The position numbers were made by a program, and so were the translations under genes. A stretch of 21,516 bases of DNA from a virus, in the IMG/VR virus record IMGVR_UViG_3300027816_000459, positions 1 to 21,516 of that record; one strand, written 5' to 3'. This document shows positions 7,463 through 14,539 of this stretch, one piece after another. The notes under the pieces were generated by a model, which saw only the letters and a program-made list of their open reading frames with translations, searched no databases and was not told the DNA's origin. Numbering within the stretch: the first letter of the stretch is position 1; the number at the start of each line of letters is the position of its first letter.

Positions 7463-9676
7463 TTACTTTATGTTTTTAAAGGGGTTCCTAGGTTTACCCA
7501 TGTTTAGTCCACCCCTATTATTTTTTCCTAAATTACGGAAAGGGCTTACTGATAATTTATATAAATCAGAAGATTTTTGCAAATGTGATCTGTCAGTATA
7601 TTCAGTTCTTTTCTTTAATCCTCTGTTTGCTTGTTGAACTTTAGCAAAAGTAATAAGAGCTGCTAATGAAACTAAACGGTCAACGTTTATATCATCATTA
7701 TAAGCTTCCATCTCTTTGATCGCCATAATATCAGGTATACGTTCAACACCATATACCTTTTTAACTATCGTACCATCTGTTTTAGTTTCTACATCTAGCT
7801 CTTCATTTAAAAATTCGATGAGATAACTAAGCATGTGATTCTTAAAGATTGTACCCACGTTCTTCCAACCATATTCTTGGTAGACGTTTCTAGATGCACC
7901 AATGTCTTTTAAGAAAAGCATTTGGTCTTTCTGAACTAGATACTTCTGTTTCTTTCTATGAATCATGTGCTGGATGAATAGGGAAACGTTATTTTCCACT
8001 ACTGTCCACGCGCTGTACCACTCAATTATGAGCTCGAGACGCTCATGTGTTTTATTGATATCATCAAAACGACCACACCATGCAGCTACAATCTTGTCTC
8101 GCTCCATGAATGATTCTACTTTATCAGCTCCTACACGAGTTATTTCTACAGGATTCTTGTAGACATAGATAGAACATAGAGAATCAGAAGTTGTAGTTTT
8201 TCCTTCTGACACCGGGTCAATAGATGCATAGTATGTCCCCCACTCTGCATTCTTATCAGGTCTTTCCCATACTACGATAGAGCCTGTTTTATCTTCTGTA
8301 CTCTTTGAAATAGGAAACTCTAAAATCGGTAATTTATTACTGGTAGTATGAACTACTTCACCCTTTTCGTTCCATGCAAGATTTACAAACTCATATGGAT
8401 AGTCTTTATCATCTATTCTAGCTTTTTGAGCTGAGAGTAAATGAGTAGGGAAAAGGGATACGTTTCTAAACGCGAAAGCTTCCTCAATAGTACGCGGATG
8501 CTGTGATACCCTAAGCTGATAGGTCTGAGGATCAAGATCCTTCTTCCACTTCTCAAACTTAGAGTTAAGAGCTTCTAGTGCTTCTTCTACTAGTGAGTTA
8601 CCATATTGATCAATGTATGGAGGCATTGACCACTGTTCAGGAATGAATAATCCTGATAGACCTATAGTCCCTTTATTATCAATTAGATTAGTCTCGACAG
8701 GATATATGCTATGTCTAATAGGAAATAGCATCATCTTCTTTAGAGGTTCACATTGATCAAGGTCACCCACGGAACCAGCTGCAATAAATACACCAGTAGT
8801 AATGTCACCTAACTGTAACGCAGGAAACATGTATTCCACTGTCTGATCCATTGTAGGTGCAATCCCCGCTTCTTCGTAGAAGAAGTACCTTACCCCACCA
8901 CCTACACCTGTTGTAGGATCTTTATCAAAGGATACACCCTGAATAGTTCCTTTAAGACCTTTCAGAGTTTCACGACCGTTAGAGTCTGTATCTCCAATCT
9001 GCTGCTGCCACATGAGAACCTTTCCAGGGTTCATAGGACGATACCACGCCGTCTCACTATCTAGGAAAGATTTATACTCGTTTAAGAACTTCCAAGATCC
9101 CTTTTCATTTATGTAGTCTTTGAGTGATGCGCCTATTTTAAGAATAGGAGTTTCCTCAAACCATATTTGATTTATGAGCTTAGCACAGTGATAATAGCTA
9201 GATCCAAACTGACGTTTCTTTAGGACTGCACAATGCTGGTAATGTAACTCAGCTAATAGCTCATATAGAGCCATATGATATTGAGAATCCCATACATCAG
9301 GGAAACCGAACTTCCTTTTTTTCTTATCATTGATTGGTAAGAAGTTGATCCACATGTAGTATTCCCTAGGGAGATACCATATCTTCTTACCGCTTTTATA
9401 AATTACTCCTTCTTTACATTTCTCTTTTTCTCCGTTCCAATACTTTTTAAAGTCTGCTGTACCTTCAGGAAAAGGACAGTAGTATTTTCTATCGTTGTAT
9501 TTTCTAGCTTGTAAATTGAATTCAAATGCTACATCGTCAAATTCATATTTACCGGGTTCTTTAAAAAGAGATTTTACAAATTCCCGAAACTCATCGTAGT
9601 TATAAAACTCAGTGTAAGACCATTCGTCATTTTCCCACGTAGGGATTTTCTTATAAAAATCATCATTCCTGGTCAT
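7463..9676 (-). CDS. terL: Terminase large subunit (ATPase and nuclease)
   Basis: A 737-residue DNA-packaging motor. The N-terminal ATPase shows a deviant Walker A at residues 153-160 (KKRQFGSS), in which the usual GK(S/T) lysine is absent and a lysine stands at the start of the loop, as in phage lambda terminase (KSARVGYS). Walker B with its catalytic acid is at 262-269 (VRYFFYEE). The C-terminal RNase H-like nuclease has acidic candidates at Asp487 (YASIDPVSEG), Glu561 (VVENNV) and Asp666 (NVDRLVSLAAL). Length and architecture fit crAss-like TerL. Its start overlaps the previous gene by 14 bases and its stop lies 4 bases before the portal start, so terminase and portal are in one operon. 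Confidence 0.94.
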   Translation of the reverse strand: MTRNDDFYKKIPTWENDEWSYTEFYNYDEFREFVKSLFKEPGKYEFDDVAFEFNLQARKYNDRKYYCPFPEGTADFKKYWNGEKEKCKEGVIYKSGKKIWYLPREYYMWINFLPINDKKKRKFGFPDVWDSQYHMALYELLAELHYQHCAVLKKRQFGSSYYHCAKLINQIWFEETPILKIGASLKDYINEKGSWKFLNEYKSFLDSETAWYRPMNPGKVLMWQQQIGDTDSNGRETLKGLKGTIQGVSFDKDPTTGVGGGVRYFFYEEAGIAPTMDQTVEYMFPALQLGDITTGVFIAAGSVGDLDQCEPLKKMMLFPIRHSIYPVETNLIDNKGTIGLSGLFIPEQWSMPPYIDQYGNSLVEEALEALNSKFEKWKKDLDPQTYQLRVSQHPRTIEEAFAFRNVSLFPTHLLSAQKARIDDKDYPYEFVNLAWNEKGEVVHTTSNKLPILEFPISKSTEDKTGSIVVWERPDKNAEWGTYYASIDPVSEGKTTTSDSLCSIYVYKNPVEITRVGADKVESFMERDKIVAAWCGRFDDINKTHERLELIIEWYSAWTVVENNVSLFIQHMIHRKKQKYLVQKDQMLFLKDIGASRNVYQEYGWKNVGTIFKNHMLSYLIEFLNEELDVETKTDGTIVKKVYGVERIPDIMAIKEMEAYNDDINVDRLVSLAALITFAKVQQANRGLKKRTEYTDRSHLQKSSDLYKLSVSPFRNLGKNNRGGLNMGKPRNPFKNIK

Positions 9677-10178
9677 ATGCTAGTTTCTTATCACCTCTAA
9701 TTCTATTAGAGCTTTCATTAAGCTCTTGTAGAACTATCTTTTCTAGTTGTTTAAATTCCTGAATGGTCTTTCCTACTGATTTAACCTGCATAGCTAACGC
9801 TGCTAAGTTACCATCTCTACCAGTAGTAATAGGAGTATTACGTGCAAACGTACCTAGTTTCTCTAAAAGAATCTTATTATCAAGATAATAACGATACGTA
9901 GGAGTCATGAATAGTAGCTCTAACTTCTTTAAAGCAGCTTGCATAACTTCATCTTCTAGAGTATAATCTCCTACAAAATCATTTAAAAGAGTTTCCTCTT
10001 TAATGTTTTCCGGAAGATTAGCGTAAGGACCTGTATGATCAAAGTAATAGTGAAGAAATGACAGGGCGGGGATCGGGTCTTCGTACTCGTCGTGTACAGC
10101 TTTAAGCTCAGGGACAAGCAAACAGTTAATATTAACTATTACTTTTCCATTCTGTATATCAAAGATTCTAATAGTCAT
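9663..10178 (-). CDS. Conserved pre-terminase protein, possible small terminase subunit
   Basis: A 171-residue soluble protein overlapping the TerL start by 14 bases and starting inside the stop of the nuclease gene (ATGA). The N-terminal 40 residues look like beta strands (TIRIFDIQNGKVIVNINCLLV) and the rest is helical, with a charged C-terminal helix (KTIQEFKQLEKIVLQELNES). I recognise no DNA-binding motif. Tight coupling to TerL is where a small terminase subunit is often encoded, so TerS is a reasonable hypothesis, but a virion or assembly role is equally possible. The gene itself is certain from overlap structure and composition; the function is not. Confidence 0.75.
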   Translation of the reverse strand: MTIRIFDIQNGKVIVNINCLLVPELKAVHDEYEDPIPALSFLHYYFDHTGPYANLPENIKEETLLNDFVGDYTLEDEVMQAALKKLELLFMTPTYRYYLDNKILLEKLGTFARNTPITTGRDGNLAALAMQVKSVGKTIQEFKQLEKIVLQELNESSNRIRGDKKLAYDQE

Positions 10179-11002
10179 TTTACTTGATCTTTATTGTCTC
10201 TTATCCAATTGAACATCGCTATTACTTCGTCTTTTAAGTAAGGGACAGTATAGGGAACTACTTCTTTTACAATAGCTTCTCCTTTTTCATTTTTCTTATA
10301 GATAGGGAATTTAAATGAATCTTCACCTTCTTTTTCAAAAATGATGTGGTGTAAAGTCATTGTTCCAGGTTTGTATCTAGGGTTATGCTTTAGAATAATG
10401 TACATGTAAGTACTCAATTGTAAAGCATAATGATTGAAATTACAGTCATCTAAGTGAGAACAAGGACCTAGCATTTTGGTACTAACACCTTCCCAATTAG
10501 TAAAGCTCTTGGTCTTAATCTCTTTATTAGTCTTAAAGTCTACAATGTCTACTACACCATTTACAACCTCAACCCTATCAGCTTGACCACAAATACCTGC
10601 AGATTTCAAGTAAACAAAGTGTTCTGGATAGATACCGTCAACTAGTCTCTGTTCTGGTGCAAGCTTAATATTACCGTTATAAATAGGAGGGATGATCGGT
10701 ATATCTAAGCCCTGTCGTCTAAGTGTCTGAAGACTAACAGTATCCGATTCTCTTTGGTCATGGAAATAACTACCATTAAGAATAGCTCTATCGGTTTCTT
10801 TTTCCCAATGTTCTCTAATAACAGCTGGGTCTAAACCATACCATTTACTATTAGGATTAACAGAAGCTTTTTTAGATACAGCAATAGGATCAAATGGTTC
10901 TTTAAACTGTTTGATCATTGATGTAACTCCTAACCATTGGATATTATCGTTAGGATCCTGACTCTCGTATTTATGATTTTCTGATTTGAATAGTACCGCC
11001 AT
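10175..11002 (-). CDS. PD-(D/E)XK nuclease, RecB/Cas4-like
   Basis: A 275-residue protein with the ordered motifs of the PD-(D/E)XK superfamily: His81 in NGSYFHDQRE (RecB/Cas4-type motif I), Asp142 in GICGQADRVE, the Asp155-Phe-Lys157 motif in VDIVDFKTNK, and Gln195...Tyr199 in YALQLSTYMY (the QxxxY motif of the RecB/Cas4 branch). These predict a metal-dependent DNA exonuclease or endonuclease. No iron-sulphur cysteine set as in Cas4 or AddB is evident; Cys181 and Cys187 alone would not suffice. In crAss-like phages a nuclease of this type lies next to terminase, and a role in processing replicated DNA for packaging is inferred. It ends in an ATGA overlap with the pre-terminase gene. Confidence 0.85.
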   Translation of the reverse strand: MAVLFKSENHKYESQDPNDNIQWLGVTSMIKQFKEPFDPIAVSKKASVNPNSKWYGLDPAVIREHWEKETDRAILNGSYFHDQRESDTVSLQTLRRQGLDIPIIPPIYNGNIKLAPEQRLVDGIYPEHFVYLKSAGICGQADRVEVVNGVVDIVDFKTNKEIKTKSFTNWEGVSTKMLGPCSHLDDCNFNHYALQLSTYMYIILKHNPRYKPGTMTLHHIIFEKEGEDSFKFPIYKKNEKGEAIVKEVVPYTVPYLKDEVIAMFNWIRDNKDQVK

Positions 11003-11003
11003 A

Positions 11004-11333
11004 TTAGTCTATATCTGGATTGTAGTTTATTTGATCGTAGAATTTGTCTTCGTCTTCTTCACTTAAAATGGCATTCCAGCGTGATCCTTTAGGATGAGGA
11101 CATTCAGAGGAGAGAGATCTTACTTTATAGGAAAGTTTACACCCGCATTCACCACAGCATGGTTGAGTACCAGGTAAAGCACACTCTGATCCTTTTCTAT
11201 CGATGAGATCACATGCTTCACAGAGCTTCATTCTTTCAGAAGCAATCTGTTCAATGTGTTCACTCTTGATCAGAGAGTTCTTTATCCCCTCTAGAATCTT
11301 GGTTTTGTTCTTCCAAATCTCTCTTATATTCAT
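11004..11333 (-). CDS. Cys-rich zinc-ribbon-like protein
   Basis: A 109-residue protein with eight cysteines: Cys38 and Cys41 (CEAC), Cys51, Cys59, Cys60, Cys63 (CCGEC), Cys65 and Cys78. The CxxC pairs imply one or two bound zinc ions in a ribbon-type fold. The N-terminal 35 residues are helical and charged and the C-terminus is acidic. It sits between the HU/IHF-like gene and the nuclease. Its first 74 bases overlap the end of the HU/IHF-like gene in another frame, unusually long for this genome. A later ATG at codon 35 (MKLCEAC) would remove the overlap but also the helical arm. Function is unknown; a nucleic-acid-binding or virion-assembly role is possible. Confidence 0.78.
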   Translation of the reverse strand: MNIREIWKNKTKILEGIKNSLIKSEHIEQIASERMKLCEACDLIDRKGSECALPGTQPCCGECGCKLSYKVRSLSSECPHPKGSRWNAILSEEDEDKFYDQINYNPDID

Positions 11334-11709
11334 CTCTTTGGTTTTTTATTTCACTTTTGTATGTAGCTTTTTCTTGAAGCAGAGGTATCATTTTCTCAAG
11401 TTTTTCTAAAGCTTTTTTCTTGTCCTGCATGATTGCATACTTCTGCATTGTAATTCTATGACCTGAGTCAATGATCTCTTGGTATTTGTTTATTATATCT
11501 TGAGACATTTTAATTCTCTTCTCAAGACGATTAGGTTTTATATAAAAAGTACCAAATCCATGGACATAGATGCTTATGTGTTCAGGTTCAGTCAGAGCTT
11601 TTTTAACTCGTTTCCAATAAGCATCAATGATAATTTCTGCGGTTTTCTGGTCTACGCCATTAGCATCACAGAACTTCTTAATCAGTGGTTTAAGCTTCTT
11701 AGGATTCAA
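11260..11709 (-). CDS. HU/IHF-like DNA-binding protein with helical C-terminal extension
   Basis: A 149-residue protein if it starts at the TTG at 11707-11709; a TTG at 11734-11736 would add nine residues. The inner TTG is chosen because HU/IHF proteins begin at this point of the fold. The first ~65 residues match the HU/IHF pattern: two helices (PKKLKPLIKKFCDANGVDQKTAEIIIDAYWKRVKKAL), then the signature beta segment HGFGTFYIKPNR. The DNA-intercalating arm sequence of normal HU/IHF (with its RNP... tip) is not visible. Instead a charged helical region runs to the end. IHF-like subunits are a known crAss-like conserved component; DNA bending during packaging or transcription is inferred. It overlaps genes on both sides. 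Confidence 0.82.
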   Translation of the reverse strand: MNPKKLKPLIKKFCDANGVDQKTAEIIIDAYWKRVKKALTEPEHISIYVHGFGTFYIKPNRLEKRIKMSQDIINKYQEIIDSGHRITMQKYAIMQDKKKALEKLEKMIPLLQEKATYKSEIKNQRDEYKRDLEEQNQDSRGDKELSDQE

Positions 11710-12112
11710 GACTAAACACTTTATAGTTAAGAACAATATTACCTGCAGTTTGGATTTGCATCTCAGGGTTTAGAGAAATCTTCTTTCTACCTTTTCCATT
11801 CTTAGAAATAAGATTTGCTCTCTCAGCTTTGAGTAATACGTTTCTTATACTTTGTGGGGAAGCATCAGGATTCTTGGTTTTATTTCCACTACTCCTAAGC
11901 TCATCAAGCTTTTTCTCTCTTCTTATTTCTGCCATCTGAGTACAGAAATCTGTAAGTTCCATCTCACCTGCTAAACCCAAATAGGTTAAACAGTCTAGGT
12001 CTAGCTCACTTAAGTTGATGTTCCGTAAATAAGAAAAGACAATTAATTGGAACCTGACGATAGCGTCAAGTTCCAATTTCACATTTTTAGTTACAAGATT
12101 TACTTTAGCCAT
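11699..12112 (-). CDS. Winged-helix-like conserved phage protein
   Basis: A 137-residue protein from the ATG at 12110-12112; an upstream TTG at 12131-12133 is rejected because it would run through motif site 3. The N-terminal half is helical. Residues ~84-125 read like a winged helix-turn-helix: ASPQSIRNVLLKAERANL (recognition-type helices), then the basic wing ISKNGKGRKKISLNPEM. A DNA-binding role is likely. As the first gene of the unit encoding IHF-like protein, nuclease, terminase and portal, it could be a transcription regulator or the DNA-recognition (small) terminase subunit. The sequence does not decide between these. Its stop overlaps the start of the HU/IHF-like gene. Confidence 0.72.
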   Translation of the reverse strand: MAKVNLVTKNVKLELDAIVRFQLIVFSYLRNINLSELDLDCLTYLGLAGEMELTDFCTQMAEIRREKKLDELRSSGNKTKNPDASPQSIRNVLLKAERANLISKNGKGRKKISLNPEMQIQTAGNIVLNYKVFSLES

Positions 12113-12131
12113 GTTGGTATACGTGACTGAC
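12113..12131 (-). promoter_or_regulatory. GTCAGT-N8-CCAAC motif, site 3 (candidate late promoter)
   Basis: On the minus strand, AATTGTCAGT, eight bases and CCAAC, directly abutting the ATG at 12112. It is the third copy of the motif. If it is a promoter with a start site just after CCAAC, this mRNA would be leaderless or nearly so; the other two copies leave 11-12 bases before the ATG. Confidence 0.45.
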
Positions 12132-12154
12132 AATTTTAAATGTTTACAGTTTTA

Positions 12155-12481
12155 TTAAACTGTTTCCTTCTTAAGTGAGCGGAGTTTTCTAGGCTTTTTA
12201 AACTCTTCTTCCTCTTCTTGTGGAACTTCAGGTTCTACTTGTTCCTCTTCTTCTTGTTCATACTGATCTTGTTCAAATTGGTTCTGAGAATCAAGCAGTT
12301 GTGCAGTTTGAATCTGCGTTACCATTCTGTCAAAACGAGCTTTATCGATCTTTGTAGCTAGTTCTTCATACTCTGCACGAAGACGCATAAGTGGTAGTTC
12401 TCGCTTGTAGAAATCAACCATTTTCTTTCTGGCATTCTCTAAAACTTCTGGACTTACTTCTTGTTGGTTTTCTTGTGTCAT
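12155..12481 (-). CDS. Small acidic coiled-coil protein
   Basis: A 108-residue protein (MTQENQQEVSPEVLENARKK...). Residues ~10-65 are predicted helical and charged, then a Gln/Glu-rich tract and an acidic run (YEQEEEEQVEPEVPQEEEEE), ending in a basic patch (KKPRKLRSLKK). No known domain is recognised. It has its own Bacteroidales-type promoter at 12505-12537 and precedes the head and packaging block; motif site 3 lies between its stop and the next gene. The acidic-then-basic layout resembles small scaffold or assembly chaperone proteins, but this is inference from composition only. Confidence 0.75.
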   Translation of the reverse strand: MTQENQQEVSPEVLENARKKMVDFYKRELPLMRLRAEYEELATKIDKARFDRMVTQIQTAQLLDSQNQFEQDQYEQEEEEQVEPEVPQEEEEEFKKPRKLRSLKKETV

Positions 12482-12504
12482 AATAAATAAGATTTAATGT
12501 TTTA

Positions 12505-12537
12505 CAAACATAACAATTAAAGTTTAAATATTACAAA
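12505..12537 (-). promoter_or_regulatory. Bacteroidales-type promoter (TTTG-N21-TATGTTTG)
   Basis: On the minus strand, TTTG (12537-12534), 21 bases, then TATGTTTG (12512-12505), an exact match to the primary sigma consensus of Bacteroidales (TTTG, 19-21 bases, TAnnTTTG). It lies 23 bases before the ATG at 12481 and just after the terminator of the lysis group. It indicates transcription by host-type RNA polymerase. Confidence 0.72.
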
Positions 12538-12569
12538 TAGAAAATCCCCCGTTTTTTAGGCGGGGGATT
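12538..12569 (-). terminator. Rho-independent terminator after the lysis genes
   Basis: A perfect 9-bp G/C-rich stem, 12543-12551 with 12561-12569, with a 9-base loop. On the minus strand it is followed by TTCTATTTG, a short T-rich tail. It lies 92 bases after the holin-like gene. The 92 bases between (12570-12661) are A-rich and hold no gene or other recognisable element. Confidence 0.7.
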
Positions 12570-12661
12570 CTACGAAACTACAAAGCAACAAGAAAAGTGA
12601 AGAAAAACCAAAAAGTATATGCTATATATATAATAAGAAAAATTGTAATACTTTACAAGTA

Positions 12662-12895
12662 TTACTCTTTCTCTACGGTTTTCTTTTTAGAAGTAGGGAC
12701 AGGAATAGATGAGAACCCGAGAGCTGCTGCACTGTAACCTGCGAGTACATAACCTACCCATTCGTGAACTATAATAGCATTAAATAGGTCGAGCATGCAT
12801 ACCAAGATTAAAGCAAATCCGGATACAATACCCATTAGTCTTTTGGAGCTCTGAGGCTTATCAGCTTCAAAGAATCCTTTAATCCATGTAATCAT
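12662..12895 (-). CDS. Putative holin (two-TM small membrane protein)
   Basis: A 77-residue protein with two hydrophobic segments, about residues 21-42 (MGIVSGFALILVCMLDLFNA) and 47-64 (VGYVLAGYSAAALGF), an amphipathic N-terminus and a basic C-terminal tail (SKKKTVEKE). Size, two membrane helices and charged tail fit a class II-type holin, which permeabilises the inner membrane at lysis. Its ATG overlaps the TGA of the lipoprotein gene, placing it in a compact cassette with the spanin-like pair. An alternative is a small membrane protein unrelated to lysis; the company of spanin-like genes makes holin the best guess. Confidence 0.65.
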   Translation of the reverse strand: MITWIKGFFEADKPQSSKRLMGIVSGFALILVCMLDLFNAIIVHEWVGYVLAGYSAAALGFSSIPVPTSKKKTVEKE

Positions 12896-13167
12896 TTGTA
12901 AGTAAGTTTTTTACGTTTACACCTTAATTGAACAACGCTATCTAACTTATGAATCTTCTTTTCAGACTCTTGAAAAGTATGGACAACGCTATCGAAGTTC
13001 TTAACCAAATTGATGTGGTAATTTGAACTATCTGCGTGAACTATAGTATCTAGTATTACTACAGTATTGTACTCAAGGGGTACATCTTCTCCGTTAGGAT
13101 AGCTTGTACACGCCGAAAAAGTGATACTACTTAATAAGAGTATCGTAAATCTTTTGAATGAGCTCAT
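12892..13167 (-). CDS. Putative outer-membrane spanin lipoprotein
   Basis: A 91-residue protein with a lipoprotein signal peptide: basic N-terminus (MSSFKRF), hydrophobic core (TILLLSSITFSA) and lipobox-like FSAC with Cys20. The mature part has a short linker, a beta-type segment and a helical region near residues 55-80. The first 41 bases overlap the end of the inner-membrane coiled-coil gene in another frame, the genetic arrangement of overlapping Rz/Rz1 spanin pairs. A lipoprotein implies a Gram-negative host. Phe at position -3 of the lipobox is not the commonest residue. The spanin role is inferred from architecture and overlap. Confidence 0.62.
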   Translation of the reverse strand: MSSFKRFTILLLSSITFSACTSYPNGEDVPLEYNTVVILDTIVHADSSNYHINLVKNFDSVVHTFQESEKKIHKLDSVVQLRCKRKKLTYK

Positions 13168-13411
13168 TTTGTGTTCCCTGATTTTTCTTTAGTTCCTCTA
13201 TTTTCTCATTTACCGAATTGAGTTGAAACTGAAGAAGTTCAGGCTTAACACTTTCTATTTTATTCACTCTTTCTTTAAGATTATCAATATCGTATTGAGT
13301 AGTTAGTTTAGTCGTCATATAGCTCATAATAATGCCAATTATGAGAATAACTATATTAACAACTTGTGGAAGAGCTAATTTAAGTTTTGTATCTTGAGTA
13401 ATGTCAGCCAT
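13127..13411 (-). CDS. Putative inner-membrane spanin (TM plus coiled coil)
   Basis: A 94-residue protein with one membrane segment at about residues 17-35 (VVNIVILIIGIIMSYM) followed by a charged coiled coil to the end (DNLKERVNKIESVK...ELKKNQGTQNELIQKIYDTL). Such N-terminal TM plus periplasmic coiled coil is the layout of inner-membrane spanins, which join the outer-membrane lipoprotein to fuse the two membranes at lysis. The gene ends in TAG, 41 bases inside the lipoprotein gene. Homology is not recognised, and short TM-coiled-coil proteins have other uses, so the call depends on the neighbour. Confidence 0.6.
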   Translation of the reverse strand: MADITQDTKLKLALPQVVNIVILIIGIIMSYMTTKLTTQYDIDNLKERVNKIESVKPELLQFQLNSVNEKIEELKKNQGTQNELIQKIYDTLIK

Positions 13412-13418
13412 AACATGT

Positions 13419-13673
13419 TCAGGGTTGCCCCTCTGGTAAACTATGAGAAGTTAATATTACCGGGTCCACTACTCTCTGATAACTATCAAGATTTGGATCA
13501 GGGAGCGGAACCTCGGTGTAATTTACAATTAGTTTGTTTATGTACCCGTCTGTGATATACACATAGGTGTACCCGTTATGGATGTAGCAAGGAAAGAACT
13601 CGTATGAATCTTCGGGTAAATAGGTAACAATTTCCCCGAGCATGTCAGCATCTAAAATTTGAACCAGTGCCAT
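13419..13673 (-). CDS. Small protein of unknown function, tail/lysis junction
   Basis: An 84-residue protein (MALVQILDADMLGEIVTYLPE...), rich in Tyr, Ile and Val and probably mostly beta (YTYVYITDGYINKLIVNYTEV). It has no signal peptide, TM segment or Cys pair. Its ATG overlaps the TAA of the 288-residue surface-type protein (TAATG) and its stop lies 7 bases before the spanin-like gene. It is probably a small virion protein co-expressed with its right-hand neighbours; no family is recognised. Confidence 0.68.
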   Translation of the reverse strand: MALVQILDADMLGEIVTYLPEDSYEFFPCYIHNGYTYVYITDGYINKLIVNYTEVPLPDPNLDSYQRVVDPVILTSHSLPEGQP

Positions 13674-14539
13674 TAGGATGTAGTTTTGGGTGGATGATGT
13701 TCTAAATAGTGTCCTGCTGTTACAGCAAAGTCAGGATAAAGATCGGTAGTTCCATCATACAACAATGTAGAAGTATACAATGTTGAATACGATAATCCAG
13801 TAGAATACTCATAAACAATACTACCACCACCAGCACTTGGGCTACTAATTCTGTAATAAAATAACTGATTGGTAGTAAGTGCAATTGTAGCTTTAAGTAC
13901 CCCAAACTCATATATCTGCACGTTACTAGTATTTAAGTAAATACAATAACGCATTCTAGGATAGCGATTAACAGTATTAAACGGAAGACTTAAATCGTTT
14001 AACCCGAAAGCTAATTGACCTGTAAAGTTCCAGTGCGAGGGTTCATAAACCATTTCGCATCTTCCTTTAATAGGATCACCCCATACGCAGTTAGTTTGGA
14101 AAGATGTGGTACTACCTTGACCCTTAATTGACTGATCTGTATTAAGCAGATAATCATTAAGTGCGATTACATTCTCTTTATGGAGCATGTAACGTGGGTA
14201 CGCTAATTTAGAGTTTTGAGTAAAGGTTACAGGATCACTGATTCCTTTTACATTAAACTTTACACTAGCAGCTCCAGCTACAGTCCTAGTAATTGATACG
14301 AATACTCTATCGTTTTGATTAACAGTAAAGGGGAAGGTTAAGGGTGTAACCAACGTATCATTCACCCACATTTGATAGGATGTTACATTGGTAAGAATTT
14401 CACTTGTAAGCTCACCAGTAAATCCTATTCTAAAAAAGATATTTTTGTTAGTGTTAGATGCATATGATACAAGCATTGTGCTAGTAGATTCACCAGCACA
14501 TACTTTTACAATATTAGGATCGTTTATTGATCTTCCCAT
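13673..14539 (-). CDS. Putative virion surface/tail protein, RSINDP family member 1
   Basis: A 288-residue, mostly beta protein (MGRSINDPNIVKVCAGEST...). It shares its N-terminal peptide (RSINDP..(I/V)K.C) and its overall order of segments with the neighbouring 340-residue protein: SEILTNVTSYQMWVNDTLV here against SSVLTNVATSSIYKNDVLV there, NDRVFVSITRT against GDRIFVEITRT, and RYPRMRYCIYL against RFPRCQYMILI. The two are therefore diverged tandem paralogues. Composition (Thr, Ser, Asn, Tyr) suggests a tail, fibre or receptor-binding role. It starts at a TAATG overlap with its paralogue and ends at another TAATG overlap. Confidence 0.72.
   Translation of the reverse strand: MGRSINDPNIVKVCAGESTSTMLVSYASNTNKNIFFRIGFTGELTSEILTNVTSYQMWVNDTLVTPLTFPFTVNQNDRVFVSITRTVAGAASVKFNVKGISDPVTFTQNSKLAYPRYMLHKENVIALNDYLLNTDQSIKGQGSTTSFQTNCVWGDPIKGRCEMVYEPSHWNFTGQLAFGLNDLSLPFNTVNRYPRMRYCIYLNTSNVQIYEFGVLKATIALTTNQLFYYRISSPSAGGGSIVYEYSTGLSYSTLYTSTLLYDGTTDLYPDFAVTAGHYLEHHPPKTTS

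Noticed and set aside
12113-12133. TTG at 12131-12133 as the start of the winged-helix-like gene
   Set aside because: Its first codons are the GTCAGT...CCAAC motif itself, seen upstream of two other genes in non-coding positions; the ATG at 12110-12112 is the natural start.
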